Source of the DNA: Guyanagaster necrorhizus
Lineage: Eukaryota > Basidiomycota > Agaricomycetes > Agaricales > Physalacriaceae
Assembly (NCBI RefSeq): GCF_019112545.1
Contig: NW_025064880.1
Span: 935,719 to 999,718, forward strand
Length of the DNA: 64,000 bases
Reading direction: 5' to 3'
In this document: positions 1 to 10,441 of the stretch, in pieces
Numbering within the stretch: the first letter of the stretch is position 1
Layout: each line of letters opens with the position of its first letter
Notes under the pieces: model-generated
Seen by the model: only the letters and a program-made list of their open reading frames with translations
Database searches by the model: none
Told to the model about the DNA's origin: nothing
Made by a program: the position numbers and the translations under genes

Positions 1-434
1 CGTAGTCGCCATCCGAGGCAGTCGCGTGAAAGATCCGGGTCGTTGTATATGTTGATGAAGACGTATCTTTTTTCTCCGCATGATATGTCCAGTATCTGTA
101 TGTCTCGGTGAGATATGATATCTGATCGGACGTTCACCTTGAATTTCCCCCCCTTCTTGATGTATGACATAACTCTTGGTGGGGGGTCGTTTCTTCCCAA
201 CGATGGGCATGGTAGTAGTGGCGTCCAGTCAGGGTGGCCAACCGGCCCTTGCACTGTTCCATTGGCGTCAGCTCCGATTCTTCCCCAGTTGGGTTCTTGT
301 ACTAAGAATATGTCGTAGTCGTTGATGTGTCTGTTGAGAATTGTGTGAATAGTCTCCTTTTTCTTGTTAGCATTTAATTGAAAAAACCGTATTCGGTGTG
401 CATTCGGGAGTCTCTGTTGTCTGTCTTGGCTCAT
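1..434 (-). CDS. LINE ORF2, N-terminal endonuclease part (runs off the left edge)
   Basis: The frame opens with ATG at 434-432 and stays open to base 1 (about 144 codons). It reads with a short lead, then FFQLNANKKKETIHTILN, and then DYDIFLVQEPNWG. This is the exonuclease-endonuclease-phosphatase fold start seen in LINE ORF2 proteins: the asparagine of the QLN motif and the glutamate of QEP are the expected metal and catalytic residues. Further on come HPDWTP and a strand ending FINIYND, also typical. The family's role is to nick target DNA to prime reverse transcription. The ATG overlaps the ORF1 stop as ATGA, which points to termination-reinitiation for its translation. The reverse transcriptase domain lies outside the window. 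Confidence 0.85.
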   Translation of the reverse strand, partial: MSQDRQQRLPNAHRIRFFQLNANKKKETIHTILNRHINDYDIFLVQEPNWGRIGADANGTVQGPVGHPDWTPLLPCPSLGRNDPPPRVMSYIKKGGKFKVNVRSDIISHRDIQILDISCGEKRYVFINIYNDPDLSRDCLGWRL

Positions 435-2434
435 TGTGAATTTCCGTTTGTGGTCTCGCTGTGTTCGGTCTCATCTGTGGTGATTTCCATGCTTGTCGCT
501 GCGACTCCTGGGATATGGATTTGGGTGGCGAGAGCCTGGAAGATGTTGGTGCCTGATGTGGCGGGGGGGGCTGTCGACATTGGGTTGTTCTCGTCAGATG
601 GTTTTTTCCTGCTTCTCCTACCTTTAGCTGTCTTCCATTCATCGTTTACCCCCTTTTTAGAGGGGCGTGTATTGGTACGAATTTCTCCTAGTTTTAAGAG
701 GCGTTCGGGGCACCGTCTTGCATCTGCAGTGTGTGCATCATCTCGTCCCTCTTTCCCCATGCAGTTAGCACATCGTACTATATGGTCGCAGTCTGTCTGT
801 AGTTCGTCGGGGTAGCAGTTGGCAGCCTCTGCTTCTATTTTGCATCCGTCGCAGTGTTCGTTATGTTTCTCTTCGGGGTGTTTCCCTCCACACCGGCGGC
901 ATCGTGTTTCGTTCTGGCAGTTGTTCTTCATGTGACCAAAGCTTTGGCAGTTCTGGCAGCGTGGCAGGGGTTTTCTGTCTGCAAATGGCTTCACTGCTAT
1001 AGACCGTCCATAGGCTGCGAGATACTTAGCTTTGTGGGTCAGATAGTTGTATGCCTCCTCATCTGAGGTGGCAATTTTAACAGAGGAATATGCTTGCTGC
1101 CGTAGTTCGCTTTCTGGGCGCACCCATGTTGGCTTGAGTTCAAGAGACAGGTTCTGGAAAATGGGATTGTTAGCTTTCAGTTCCTCTAAGATTTCATCCG
1201 GAGAGTAGATGTGGGTTTCAGCTCCAGGCATGACAAAGTCGTATGCTCCTGTTCGGACACCATGTAGCAGCAGTTTCCCCCATTTGGCAGTTGTCTGCAC
1301 AATGCATTCCTTTCCTCGGGTGAGGATTGGAGCAATGCGGTCACTAAATCTTAGTAGATCTGTTGCATTCTGGTCAGTGCGGAGTGTTAAGATGATATTG
1401 TCATTTGCATTCCACTTCACCGTGGTTACACAGATGTGTTTCGAGTCGTCGTGTTTTGCAAGTTCCAAGTTTACCTCTTTCACTAAGGTGAGTGCATCTT
1501 TTCGCTCTAGTGGATGTACCTTCTCCCCTGGGAACTGGAATACTAGTCTCGAGTGGTGGTTCGGGTCCATGGGGTTCACTGTGGGTGGCTTTTGTGTCGG
1601 GTTTTTGCCTTTGTCATTTTTTGTTATGCTAGCGTAAGTTTGGGTCGCATTTGGGGCACCTTGCCGTTTTGGGGTGGCTGGTGAGTTTGCCAGTAGCTGA
1701 TGGCCTAGATCTCTGATCTCCATTGCAGTCGTTGTTTTCATGTCTGCCATGGCTCGTTCAAGTCGTTCTGCAATCTTCTGTGTTGTTTCTAGAGCCTTCA
1801 CCATCTTCTCTGGTTGGTAGTTCGGTTCCCCTGTCAATAGGTTCAGTAGTTGTCGGGTTTTCTCGATAGTCGTCCTTGGGATGTCCTGGTGGTCAGTCTT
1901 AAGTCGGTGTGCACATCCCAGAGCTTCGTCTATGGCTCTCTCGAGTGCTTGTGGTCCCTCTAGGCTCTGTATGCTGTTCCAGCTGTTATTGGGAATGTAC
2001 TGTATTGTGTCGTCGTGGTCACCGAGCATCTGGTCGTCGTCGTCCTCCTCCAGGTCTTCATCAATTGATTCTATTGTTATGGTCTCCACGGGTTCCGGGC
2101 GGCCCGAGAACACGTCCTCGGTTGTGTCCGATCCCAACAGGGTCACGTGGTGTTGGTTTTCGATGTGGCCACGGGTGTTCGGATTCGGGGTGGGGGATCT
2201 ATTTCTATCATCAGTGGTGCTTCTTCCTTGACGTGCGGTGTTAGATGGGTATGGGGCGGTACCGTGTTGGCGCCTACTTCCGGGATCCTTCTGGATCCCA
2301 CGAGCTCTCTGTCCGGCTGTTGAATCGAGGCTGCCCTTTTTCTTGGTTGGGCTGAGGAATTTCGGGATGGAAGGGATTAGTTTTCTGTGTTTTTGGGGGG
2401 TTTTAGATGGTGATTGGGGGTTGCTTTCGCTCAT
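431..2434 (-). CDS. LINE ORF1, Gag-like zinc-knuckle protein
   Basis: This is a long uninterrupted minus-strand frame of about 667 residues from the chosen ATG at 2434. The frame is open to 2749, but the MSESNPQSPSK start gives the basic, proline-rich N terminus usual for such proteins. An acidic patch (EDLEEDDDDQ) precedes a helical middle part. Near the C terminus there is a CX2CX4HX4C knuckle (CQNCQSFGHMKNNC), followed by a second Cys/His cluster (CRRCGGKH...) and a third (CANCMGK). These bind element RNA in known LINE ORF1 proteins. The tail is polar and low-complexity. The TGA stop overlaps the ORF2 ATG. Confidence 0.85.
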   Translation of the reverse strand: MSESNPQSPSKTPQKHRKLIPSIPKFLSPTKKKGSLDSTAGQRARGIQKDPGSRRQHGTAPYPSNTARQGRSTTDDRNRSPTPNPNTRGHIENQHHVTLLGSDTTEDVFSGRPEPVETITIESIDEDLEEDDDDQMLGDHDDTIQYIPNNSWNSIQSLEGPQALERAIDEALGCAHRLKTDHQDIPRTTIEKTRQLLNLLTGEPNYQPEKMVKALETTQKIAERLERAMADMKTTTAMEIRDLGHQLLANSPATPKRQGAPNATQTYASITKNDKGKNPTQKPPTVNPMDPNHHSRLVFQFPGEKVHPLERKDALTLVKEVNLELAKHDDSKHICVTTVKWNANDNIILTLRTDQNATDLLRFSDRIAPILTRGKECIVQTTAKWGKLLLHGVRTGAYDFVMPGAETHIYSPDEILEELKANNPIFQNLSLELKPTWVRPESELRQQAYSSVKIATSDEEAYNYLTHKAKYLAAYGRSIAVKPFADRKPLPRCQNCQSFGHMKNNCQNETRCRRCGGKHPEEKHNEHCDGCKIEAEAANCYPDELQTDCDHIVRCANCMGKEGRDDAHTADARRCPERLLKLGEIRTNTRPSKKGVNDEWKTAKGRRSRKKPSDENNPMSTAPPATSGTNIFQALATQIHIPGVAATSMEITTDETEHSETTNGNSQ

Positions 2435-2773
2435 TTTGTGCCTACTTCGACCTCTATGTTCGCCTATCCGGCTTTCGTCCGCCTCTAATGGCGTGGGAAA
2501 TCCGGTGGTGATGGCAATCGGACTCACATTGCCTGTCAGCTGTTGATTCTCGAGATCCTTACCAGTTACAAAGCTTAACATCGTTAAAGATATCCTGTGC
2601 GCAAACATGAAAATTAAGTGATCTAGCTCTGTGGTGAAGACTCGGGCGTTAAAGAGTGTCAGGAAGCCTGAAGTATATGAAGAAAAAAGAAAATTAGGTG
2701 GAACATGGTCGCGAACACCGGATCGTATGTGCCGGAGCATGGCTTCCACACACGTGATCTAACGTCCACGTTC

Positions 2774-2803
2774 GCGTAGTACTACTTACGCTGCGTACTA
2801 CGC
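2774..2803. repeat. 9-bp inverted repeat between the LINE and the glucosidase gene
   Basis: GCGTAGTAC at 2774-2782 is repeated as its reverse complement, GTACTACGC, at 2795-2803, with a 12-base loop. It lies in the 2750-2928 spacer between the LINE 5' region and the glucosidase ATG, close to a CACGTG hexamer near 2752. It could be a hairpin or a dimeric protein-binding site. No function is established. Confidence 0.45.
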
Positions 2804-2928
2804 TTGCTCTCAACTACAATATACCGGAAACACAGCTCATTGAATATTGACTTGAAGGAACGAAAAAGTACGTTGCTTACTGTTGACTAGTCAACTTCTT
2901 CACCATCCACACGTACAGCTGCTGCGAA

Positions 2929-5718
2929 ATGCACATACCATGGCTCCTGCCGCTCTTCGCAGTCCTTGTCGTCGCTTCGGACGACAATGATACTCTCTGG
3001 GGTGCCTACAGACCTAATCTCTACTTTGGAATGCGCCCACAAATACCACAAAGCCTTATGACTGGTCTTATATGGTTCGGTGCTCACGACTATCAGTCCG
3101 TCTCCCGTGCGTCTCGTCTTGGCCATTTCCTCTGCATCTCATTGACATCCAAATCCTGCAGGGCCACGTCATGCATGTTCTCAGGATGACCAACTACGTT
3201 CCTATACGTGGAATGTCTACGACCCTCGCCAAGGCGGTGTACAAACCATTGAAGACACTCTGAACAACGTCCGAATTACAACAGAGTTCATCAAGGTTAG
3301 TGGTGGCCAAAACGGCGGCAGCTGGGCTGCTCGTGTAAAAGGAGAACCCCTTAATCCTTGTAAGTGCGTACTGTCCTCTTTCATTCTTCATGTTCTCAAG
3401 TTCGACAGCCGCAATGTCACGCCCTTCCCTCATTTGGTATCTTGGATTGGAGGGTCTAGGAGGCCTAGATATGGACACCGACGAGGAGGAAGATGTCGGT
3501 CTTCACCTCACTTTATCCACGTGCATGCACTTATACCATTCAGGGATTGGATGGCGAAGTCAAATTCTCTGGATCGACACCCGAGTTGGACGAGTTCACA
3601 ATCCGCATAGTTGACCGTAAATCTCTACCATTCACTCACTTATTGTGTTAACAGCTCACCAGATCCCGACAATTCGTACATCACAGAGGGTCCCCATGCG
3701 TCCGCGTTCTCTGCTCGCGCCGGAAAGACCCATTACTTAGGACAGCCCATACCTACAGGACATATCTGGCAAGCGCGCGATTCTATCTTACAAGCCATGA
3801 TCAAGCGTGCCCAAGATGTTATTGCACCTTATGCAGACCCAGCGGTTGGACTTCCCGATCCCTCCTTCATTCTTCAGCTCCCCGATGAGGTGTACAGTGG
3901 CTCCAACCTTTACGCGATCCAGAAAACATTTAAAGGGCCCTTCCAATTCGATGTATTTTTTGACAGCGCATCTCTGACCCAAAAGCTTACTTGTGTGTTC
4001 TCTCCCCTTTGACCCATCTAAAATATTGACACGCATGTAGCCGCCGTTCTTGACCAAGGCATTCCCTCGTTAACCAAGTCGTACGTTTCACGCTTCTCTC
4101 GAATCTTCCCCATCCCTTCCTCATATCCATCCACTTCTGAACTGGAGTCCTTTTCACAAGCTATCACTGCCAACTTGATGGGGGGTGTTGGATATTTCCA
4201 TGGCACCTCCATCATCGACAAATCTTTCTCTTTTGAATGGGATGAAGATGATGAAAGCTCTGATGACGATGTCCCTCCGGAACAGCGTGGTCCCCAACTT
4301 TCTGAACCCAAATCCCTTCTCACTGCTACGCCCAGTCGGAGTTTCTTCCCCCGTGGATTCTATTGGGATGAAGGCTTCCATCTATTACATATTGGACAAT
4401 GGGATGACGCATTAGCATTAGAAATACTCAAGAGTTGGATCAATCTGATCGACGAGGATGGCTGGGTGGGAAGAGAACAGATTCTCGGCGAGGAGGCCAG
4501 AAGCAAAGTACCACCTGAATTCCAAACACAATACCCAAAGTATGCTAATCCGCCTACACTTACAATGGCTATCACTGCCTATATTAGCCGCGTCAAAGCC
4601 GCTGATTCTGGTCCGTCTCTCGCTGATCTGGGTATGGGCACGCAGCAGACACCACTTGACGTCCAAGGAAGCGATACTCCTGAGGCTCGTACACCCACTT
4701 TCGCCCTGCCGTTCCTCAAATCAATCTACCTACCTCTCCGACGGCACTATGACTGGTTCCGACGCACACAGCGTGGACTTATTAAACCATATGCTAGGCG
4801 GGCCCGTTCGCGAACTGAGGCGTACCGATGGAGGGGGCGCAACCTTAACCACGTTTTAACGTCGGGAATGGATGATTATCCCCGTAGTACGCCTCATGCT
4901 GGCGAGCTTCACCTGGATCTCATTTCATGGATGGGTTTCTTCACACGTACAATGAAAGAGATTGCGGATTTCGTTGGCGAGACGGATGACGCCTTATCGT
5001 TTGGTGAGATCTACGAGAACATTGTGGGAAACATTGATGATCTGCACTGGGATGAGGAAGAAGGGATGTACTGTGACGCGTCTGTAGATGACGAAGACGA
5101 ATCAATGCCCGTTTGTCACAGGGGATATCTGTCACTATTCCCATTCTTGCTGGAACTCGTACCTGTGGACTCTCCCCATCTTGGAAAGATTCTCGATCTC
5201 GTTCGGGATCCTGAGCATTTATGGTCTCCTTACGGTCTCCGGAGCTTGTCTGCTAGCCATCCGGAATTTGGACAAGGAGAAAATTACTGGAAGGGACCAA
5301 TTTGGGTACAAATGAATTTCCTGGCCTTGAGAGCTTTGCATCAGGTGGGCCAATGCTTATTTTCTCAGCTTTCTTTACTGATGTTCAAAATAACAGACGT
5401 ATGCAGCACAGGAAGGTCCGTTCCAGGCACGAGCACAAGAAATATATGACGAGCTTAGGCGAAACGTGGTGGATAACGTTTTCAAGGTCTGCTGTTACAT
5501 GTCCTGACAGAGAGGAGCTGACATTTTAGTGACTTTTTTAGGAGTACCAACGCACAGGATATGTGTGGGAGCAGTATGATGCTTTGACAGGTGAGGGAAG
5601 GCGGAGTCATCCGTTCACTGGTTGGACATCCTTGGTGACATTAAGTAAGTCACAACTTGACTTCAAAAAAAGAATGTAGCTAACGGATTGCGTGCCAGTT
5701 CTGTCTGAAAAGTACTAA
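2929..5718 (+). CDS. Mannosyl-oligosaccharide glucosidase (ER glucosidase I, GH63)
   Basis: This enzyme removes the outermost alpha-1,2-glucose from Glc3Man9GlcNAc2 on nascent glycoproteins in the ER lumen (yeast Cwh41, human MOGS). The ATG at 2929 starts a hydrophobic signal (LLPLFAVLVVA), followed by NDTLWGAYRPNLYFGMRPQ, the standard GH63 N-terminal motif. Later exons carry SYTWNVYDP, GEVKFSGSTPELDEF, MGGVGYFHG, SRSFFPRGFYWDEGFHLL, DGWVGREQILG and YWKGPIWVQMNFLALRALH, all in family order. The last exon spells TLILSEKY then TAA at 5716-5718. About seven short introns interrupt it, for example roughly 3108-3170 and 5345-5397. Splicing restores one continuous frame, so the gene looks intact. 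Its left neighbour is the antisense LINE. Confidence 0.93.
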
Positions 5719-5803
5719 TAGTAGGAATAATGGCATGTATGTAACAAGTCATGAACTTAAATCATACATAAGAAAGCGAAAAGAAATGCAAGGATAATCT
5801 ATA

Positions 5804-6703
5804 TCAAAATCGGCTGGGGTCAAAGGATAGGTCGTCAAAATGTAGCGAATCTAATTGCATCTCGATGCTGGTATCAGCGTCAAGCATTGGGGAAGGCGCT
5901 GGTGGCGGCTGATAGATTTGCGGCACCAACACACTTTCCTTCACCCTACTTTTTGCACTGCTCTTCTCCCTCCGGAAGGATGGGAATCTGTGCAAGCTGA
6001 ATATGGAGGTAATCTTCATGGGCTCAGTATCAACTGGGGTGTCTGGTCCAGACGACGAAGATGAGGATGAATCTGAAGTGCGGGACATGGAAGGCAGACT
6101 GGGGGAAGAGGAAGAAAAAATTTTCAGCATGCTGAAGTGTCGGGTCATATATGAACGGGTTGTCGGTGAAGGTGACGGTGCCCGGAGATCAACATCCTCC
6201 TTTTCCTCATCATCTGGATGAGGGAACTTGTTGTATAATGACGAATTGCTCTGCCGCACACGCAGGGGAGGGGGGAGCACCGGTTGAGCCTTGGGACGTA
6301 TTAAAGCCTTGACTGCTTTGAAGAAGGACGTGGTGGACCGTTTCTGCTGGGGCAGCTCGGAAGACGACAGAGGTGAGGCTGGGCTGCACGAATGGTGACG
6401 GCTGACACGGATGACTTGGTATATCTCTGAGTCGTCTGCAGGGTCATTATCAACGAGAATGTCGATATCAAGGTCATCAAGGAGGAACTCGGCAGTGTTA
6501 TGGGAGGGGGGAAGACGGTGGAGAGCATCGGCCAGGATGTTAGAGTCATGGTCGACGGGATCATCGGGGTCGTAACAGCAAAAGGGCTCTTCCTGGTCTT
6601 CCTCTGGAGGAAAGACGACGACATTAGGGCGCATCATGGCGGGCGACGACGGCGGGGCGGGCGGGAAACGAGCGGCGGACATAGAGAATGGCGGGATTGG
6701 CAT
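5804..6703 (-). CDS. Serine-rich acidic protein, unrecognised
   Basis: The family is not recognised. The frame gives about 300 residues from ATG 6703: a proline-rich start, an acidic stretch (DDLDIDILVDNDPADDSE), serine-rich low-complexity blocks, a basic patch (FRREKSSAKSRVKES), and a conserved-looking acidic tail (QLDSLHFDDLSFDPSRF). No domain or membrane segment is seen. The same frame is open up to 6922 with alternative ATGs at 6922, 6844 and 6826. That upstream part (EWTEVGKARYRSKEKHSAHVIG) looks coding, but a 41-base GT...AG stretch between the two parts would shift the frame if spliced. The start is therefore uncertain. The longest version would overlap the tRNase Z start on the other strand. 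Confidence 0.5.
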   Translation of the reverse strand: MPIPPFSMSAARFPPAPPSSPAMMRPNVVVFPPEEDQEEPFCCYDPDDPVDHDSNILADALHRLPPSHNTAEFLLDDLDIDILVDNDPADDSEIYQVIRVSRHHSCSPASPLSSSELPQQKRSTTSFFKAVKALIRPKAQPVLPPPLRVRQSNSSLYNKFPHPDDEEKEDVDLRAPSPSPTTRSYMTRHFSMLKIFSSSSPSLPSMSRTSDSSSSSSSGPDTPVDTEPMKITSIFSLHRFPSFRREKSSAKSRVKESVLVPQIYQPPPAPSPMLDADTSIEMQLDSLHFDDLSFDPSRF

Positions 6704-6874
6704 CAAAGCCTTGCTGGCCTGGAAGCTAATAGTAATAGTAAAGAAAAGCGTGAACTCACCAATCACGTGCGCGCTATGCTTCTCTTTCGACCGGTATCGC
6801 GCTTTTCCCACCTCCGTCCATTCCATTCCTTCCAGCCATTTCATCGTCCCGTCATCGTGCTCAACGACGAGCAG

Positions 6875-8152
6875 ATGGCTCGTGCTCTGTATGTTCTTGC
6901 TAGATGTCTGCCTTCTCTTCACCTAAAGATCTTTCAGCTCAGTAACCTTCTTGGGCACTTCCAGCGGCGGAGGTCCTTCTCCAACTCGCAACTGCTCGTC
7001 TCTCGTCGCCAGCGTCTGCAATAACGGTAGCCTTTGGATGGTCGACTGCGCTGAAGGAACATTGCGTCAGTTCTACAACCAGCCAGCCACCTACGACGAC
7101 GTCCAGCACCTTAAGGTTACCCGCGTCAACAAGATCTTCATCACCCATATGCATGCTGACCATGTCATGGGAATCATCACCTTCTTGCGAAATGTGCTCT
7201 ATCCTGTACCTCTGCCGACAGCACAGTCTCAGCATCATCCAAAGTCGGATCCTACAGTTGAAATATATGGTCCAGCAGGGATACGAAAGTTTGTCCGCCT
7301 GAACATGAAAATGACTCTCAGTCGGTCCAGCGACAAGTATGTCGTCCATGAACTGGTCACCCCAGAAGACACAGTGACTCCTTGTACAACAGAGGACTTG
7401 CACACCAGTGAGGCTCCCGGTCGTGACATAGTAGCCGAAGACGGCTTTTGGCCGGAGATTACCAAAGGGTCTGGCTTTTATGGCGATATCTGTGTTGATG
7501 CGGGGCCTATCGCTCATCGAGGTGCGACACACAAATCAAACATAAGAAATCGCCACTCACCTGTCTTTCAGATCCATGTCTTGGCTTCATCTTTCGGGAA
7601 TCTGTCAGTCCGCACCGCAAGATAGTCATCCTCGGCGACACTTACGATCCAACGTCCCTTGTTCCACTCATAAACCAGTTTTCCTCGTCTCCAACATCAC
7701 TCCTGGTTCATGAATCTACTGATGCCCATATTGACCCCCACATAGACGTCAAAGCGAAGCGCTCCAAAGAAACCGTCTCGAGCACCGCTCTGGCCCGTGG
7801 TCACTCAACGCCCGACCTTGCTGGCGCATTTGCGCGCACCATTGATGCTCAGAAGCTGGTCCTCAATCATATCGGAAGTCGGTTCCCAGCGGCCAGTGGA
7901 GGAGGCTTCAAGGCGGACGTTATCAGGGAGATCGAGCGCCAGGCGAATGTAGCTTGGGGAAAGGGTACTGCGCGCGCTGCGTGGGATTACATGCGTGTCG
8001 TTGTCCCTGCTCCCGAAGCCGAACAGGAGGAAGTATATGGATTGAGTTCAAGAGCAACTTTGAATCATCACGGTGATGTTCAACATGCGGATGGCATCTA
8101 TCCTAGGAGATCACAAAACCATAATCCTAGGAAACGATATGCCTGGTCATAA
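6875..8152 (+). CDS. tRNase Z, short form (RNase Z / ELAC1-like)
   Basis: This is a metallo-beta-lactamase-fold endonuclease that cuts the 3' trailer from precursor tRNAs. A tiny first exon (ATG at 6875, encoding MARAL) is spliced across 6889-6937 to give VTFLGTSSGGGPSPTRN, the family's N terminus. The zinc-binding HMHADH motif follows, then EIYGPAGIRKFV. After a second intron (7522-7571) come DPCLGFIFRE, ILGDTYD, HESTDAHID, GHSTPDLAGAFA and LNHIGSRFPA. These cover the expected metal ligands and the AxDx-type loop. The C terminus is basic (NHNPRKRYAWS) and ends with TAA at 8150-8152. The length fits the short form rather than the double-length ELAC2 form. Confidence 0.9.
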
Positions 8153-8557
8153 CAGCCCTGACTGCAATTTCATATCCCTCATCTGCGATTGCGCAGCCTG
8201 GCAATTGACACTGGGAACTCCTGGGTGCATTTTTAATGTTCCTATGCCCATCCCACACCGTATTTCGATGCTGGAGACATTCAGATGTCATAATGTGGAC
8301 GTGGCGAGCCTCGAATCCACTTTTGTTTGAAGATTATCCATCTCTATGGAATCCTCGGGGTTAATCTGCTCTCCTCGCTTTTTTCTCCTTCGCAACTACC
8401 TCAGTAGTATTTACAGCGGACCACTGACCTGCATTGGGAGTCTGTCCATCGTCAGGTCTATCGGTATAAAGGTCCAAAAAGTACTGAAGCATTAAAGGAG
8501 GATATGACCAAAAGATGGTGTGGAAAGACTGAGCAAGGAATTCAGGTAGATAACTTA
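8153..8557. other. Spacer between two convergent genes, nothing recognised
   Basis: These 405 bases lie between the 3' ends of the tRNase Z gene and EME1. Small open frames occur on both strands but show no family resemblance or splice logic. I see no RNA gene or repeat here. The stretch probably holds two 3' untranslated regions. Confidence 0.5.
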
Positions 8558-10322
8558 TCAAGCACCTCTAGCAACTATTTCCAACTCATCTTGACCATAA
8601 ATCACTGCATGAACTCTCGTCGAAAGTGCCTTGTTCAGCCTCCTAGCATTTGGCATACCATCTGCCCGTGTGTGGACCTACGTCAAAAAGATTAATGATA
8701 AACTGGAAGGACTAGAGGAATTACTTACGACACAATCCTGGAGTAAAAGCTCGCCGGCGGTCGGATTCTCAGCATACTTCTGAAAAAGACTTGAGAATGT
8801 GGGATACTCGTCCACGATGTCTTGCGCGCCCGAAAATGTCACGCCAGGAATCTGGCGGAGCATCCAGTTCCAAATTTCCTTGTAGGTGTTTTCGGTTTCA
8901 ACTTGCTTGAAATCCGCACAAAATGGGAGGTGCGACCGTTCGATCAGTTGCCGAAAAGTTTGGTCATATTCAAGGACTGTTGCAGATGCTACGCACTTGT
9001 ATGACTTGATGCCTACAATTTGTGCGTGAGTCTTCTACAGCAGGAGACGAGATTAGTCCAATAACCTATATCAGCAGTGATGTTATATAACCGCTCAACA
9101 ACCTCTTCGACGCTTTCAACAAAAACGTGATGCGTATGGCAAGTGATATTCAAACTTGCAAAAGCCTCGTAGGCGTCGTTGCGCTGTCCCTCCTCCAGAT
9201 GCTCGACCATGATAAAAGTCTGATGGTGGCTCGAATTGCTGCCGTGGGCGTCGCGAAAATCCTTGACGATCTGTAACAACATCTTTGTGGGCACCAAATG
9301 CACCAAATTCGCGCCGGTGAGGTAGAGCAACGCCGTGGACTGCAAGACCTCGTACTCTTCACAAGGTATCCAATTTCTCGTTTCCGCGTTGCATCGCTTA
9401 TTGGACCACATCCTCCACTGTATCGTGTGATAATCCCGAAGCAGCTGGTTTCCAAATAACAGTGTGCCGCCGAGTCCCCGAAGTCTCTCCTTGAGGGACG
9501 ACAGGAGTTCCGCATGCGCGTACTGGAAAGATTCGGAAAGAAATGAGAGTCATGTTCTTCACCATTTGCCTTTTGCTGTGCTGGAGCTTATTAGCGTCTT
9601 TCATAGCAGCTGCTTCGACCTTCTCCTTTTTTTTCTGTTCCTTCGCGGCAAACTTAGCCGCTTTCTTAAGTTCACGCTCTCTTGCCTGTTGAGCCTTGCG
9701 CGTGCCCTTCTCCTGTTCTTCGTCCCGCTATTACCTGTTGAGTATCTACTCCGCAGTGAAGGGCGGGAGGGCTCACCCGCTCTTGGGACGTTCTACGCTT
9801 GCGTTTTGACTTAGTCTGAGCCTTGTTCGGGCTCGATGATGCAGACGCTAGAGGCATCTTGACTGCTTCAGTAATAGAAGGAAACGCGTGAATAAGATGG
9901 AGACAAACGCTAGTGGGTGACGATGACTGAGATTTGGTCTTTTTACTAGGAGACGCGTCGGCGTCGCTGCTTGTGCTCTGTGAGAACCTTCGCTTACGCA
10001 ACTGGGAAAGAAGCTCTGGTGTTGGTAGATCGGAATCACTGTCGTCGTCGAGTGTAGTGGTACGAAAGGTGGGAGGGTCATCATCGTCGGTTAGCGTCAA
10101 ATCTATGGCAACTGGCGAAGACAGGCGAGGCTGAGATGAAGAAAGAATTTGGCTTGAAGGGGGTAGATCATCATCAGAGTCGGTGTCGCTGAGCACTACA
10201 ACTTCGCTGTCGAGAGTGAGCTGACTGCTTGATGGAAATGAACATTGGAAAGGGCGCTCGTAGTCGTCGTCGTCGTCATCATCAGAAATATCCCAGATAT
10301 CAGGGTAGTTCGAGGACGCCAT
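8558..10322 (-). CDS. EME1: EME1, non-catalytic subunit of the Mus81-Eme1 junction endonuclease
   Basis: Eme1 pairs with Mus81 to cut 3' flaps, stalled forks and recombination intermediates in the nucleus. The ATG at 10322 starts a long acidic, serine-rich N-terminal region (DISDDDDDDDYER, VVLSDTDSDDDLP), followed by a basic NLS-like KSKRKRRTSQER. A 49-base intron (9728-9776) leads to a charged helix (GTRKAQQARERELKKAAKF) and ANKLQHSKRQM. The ERCC4-like domain follows (TALLYLTGANLVHLVPT, HQTFIMVEHLEEG), and the C terminus has the tandem HhH region (LRQIPGVTFSGAQDIVDEYP, then ADGMPNARRLNKALSTRV). Stop at 8558-8560. At the junction near 9540-9580 the frame changes. It can be explained by an unusually short 40-base intron or by a one-base shift. 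MUS81 lies head to head with it. Confidence 0.85.
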
Positions 10323-10441
10323 CTCTTGGACGGTGGATACGGTGAAACACGGTGCACGTGGTGGCTGTGCATAAACGCGCTCTACTAATTAATAAAATAA
10401 TCTCAAAATAATCTCGTCCACCTTTCTCTCTGCGATACCTA
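10323..10441. promoter_or_regulatory. Shared divergent promoter of EME1 and the MUS81 homologue
   Basis: Only 119 bases separate the EME1 ATG from the first conserved MUS81 codon. Both transcripts and their regulation must therefore come from this spacer or from within the genes. It contains CACGTG near 10354 and an A/T-rich core (taattaataaaataa) near 10387-10400. In-frame stop TAA at 10409 bounds the MUS81 frame upstream. Joint regulation is inference. Confidence 0.55.

Larger units (their letters stand above)
1..2749 (-). mobile_element. 5' part of a LINE (non-LTR) retrotransposon, Tad-like
   Basis: Two adjoining minus-strand reading frames have the order typical of fungal LINEs: a Gag-like protein with cysteine-histidine knuckles (ORF1), then an apurinic-type endonuclease start (ORF2). 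Neither an LTR nor integrase is seen. The element runs off the left edge, so the reverse transcriptase and 3' end are outside the window. The 5' boundary is not defined; the ORF1 frame stays open to base 2749, although the likely start codon is at 2434, so 2435-2749 probably holds the 5' untranslated or promoter region. Both visible frames lack internal stops, which suggests a fairly young copy. Assignment to the Tad clade is inference from gene order and host type. Confidence 0.85.

Noticed and set aside
115..2546. Several plus-strand frames of 60-145 codons across the LINE
   Set aside because: They are antisense shadows of ORF1 and ORF2; composition is typical of the reverse strand of coding DNA.
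6500..7024. 174-codon plus-strand frame overlapping the tRNase Z start
   Set aside because: It is antisense to the serine-rich gene and runs through the first tRNase Z intron in the wrong frame.
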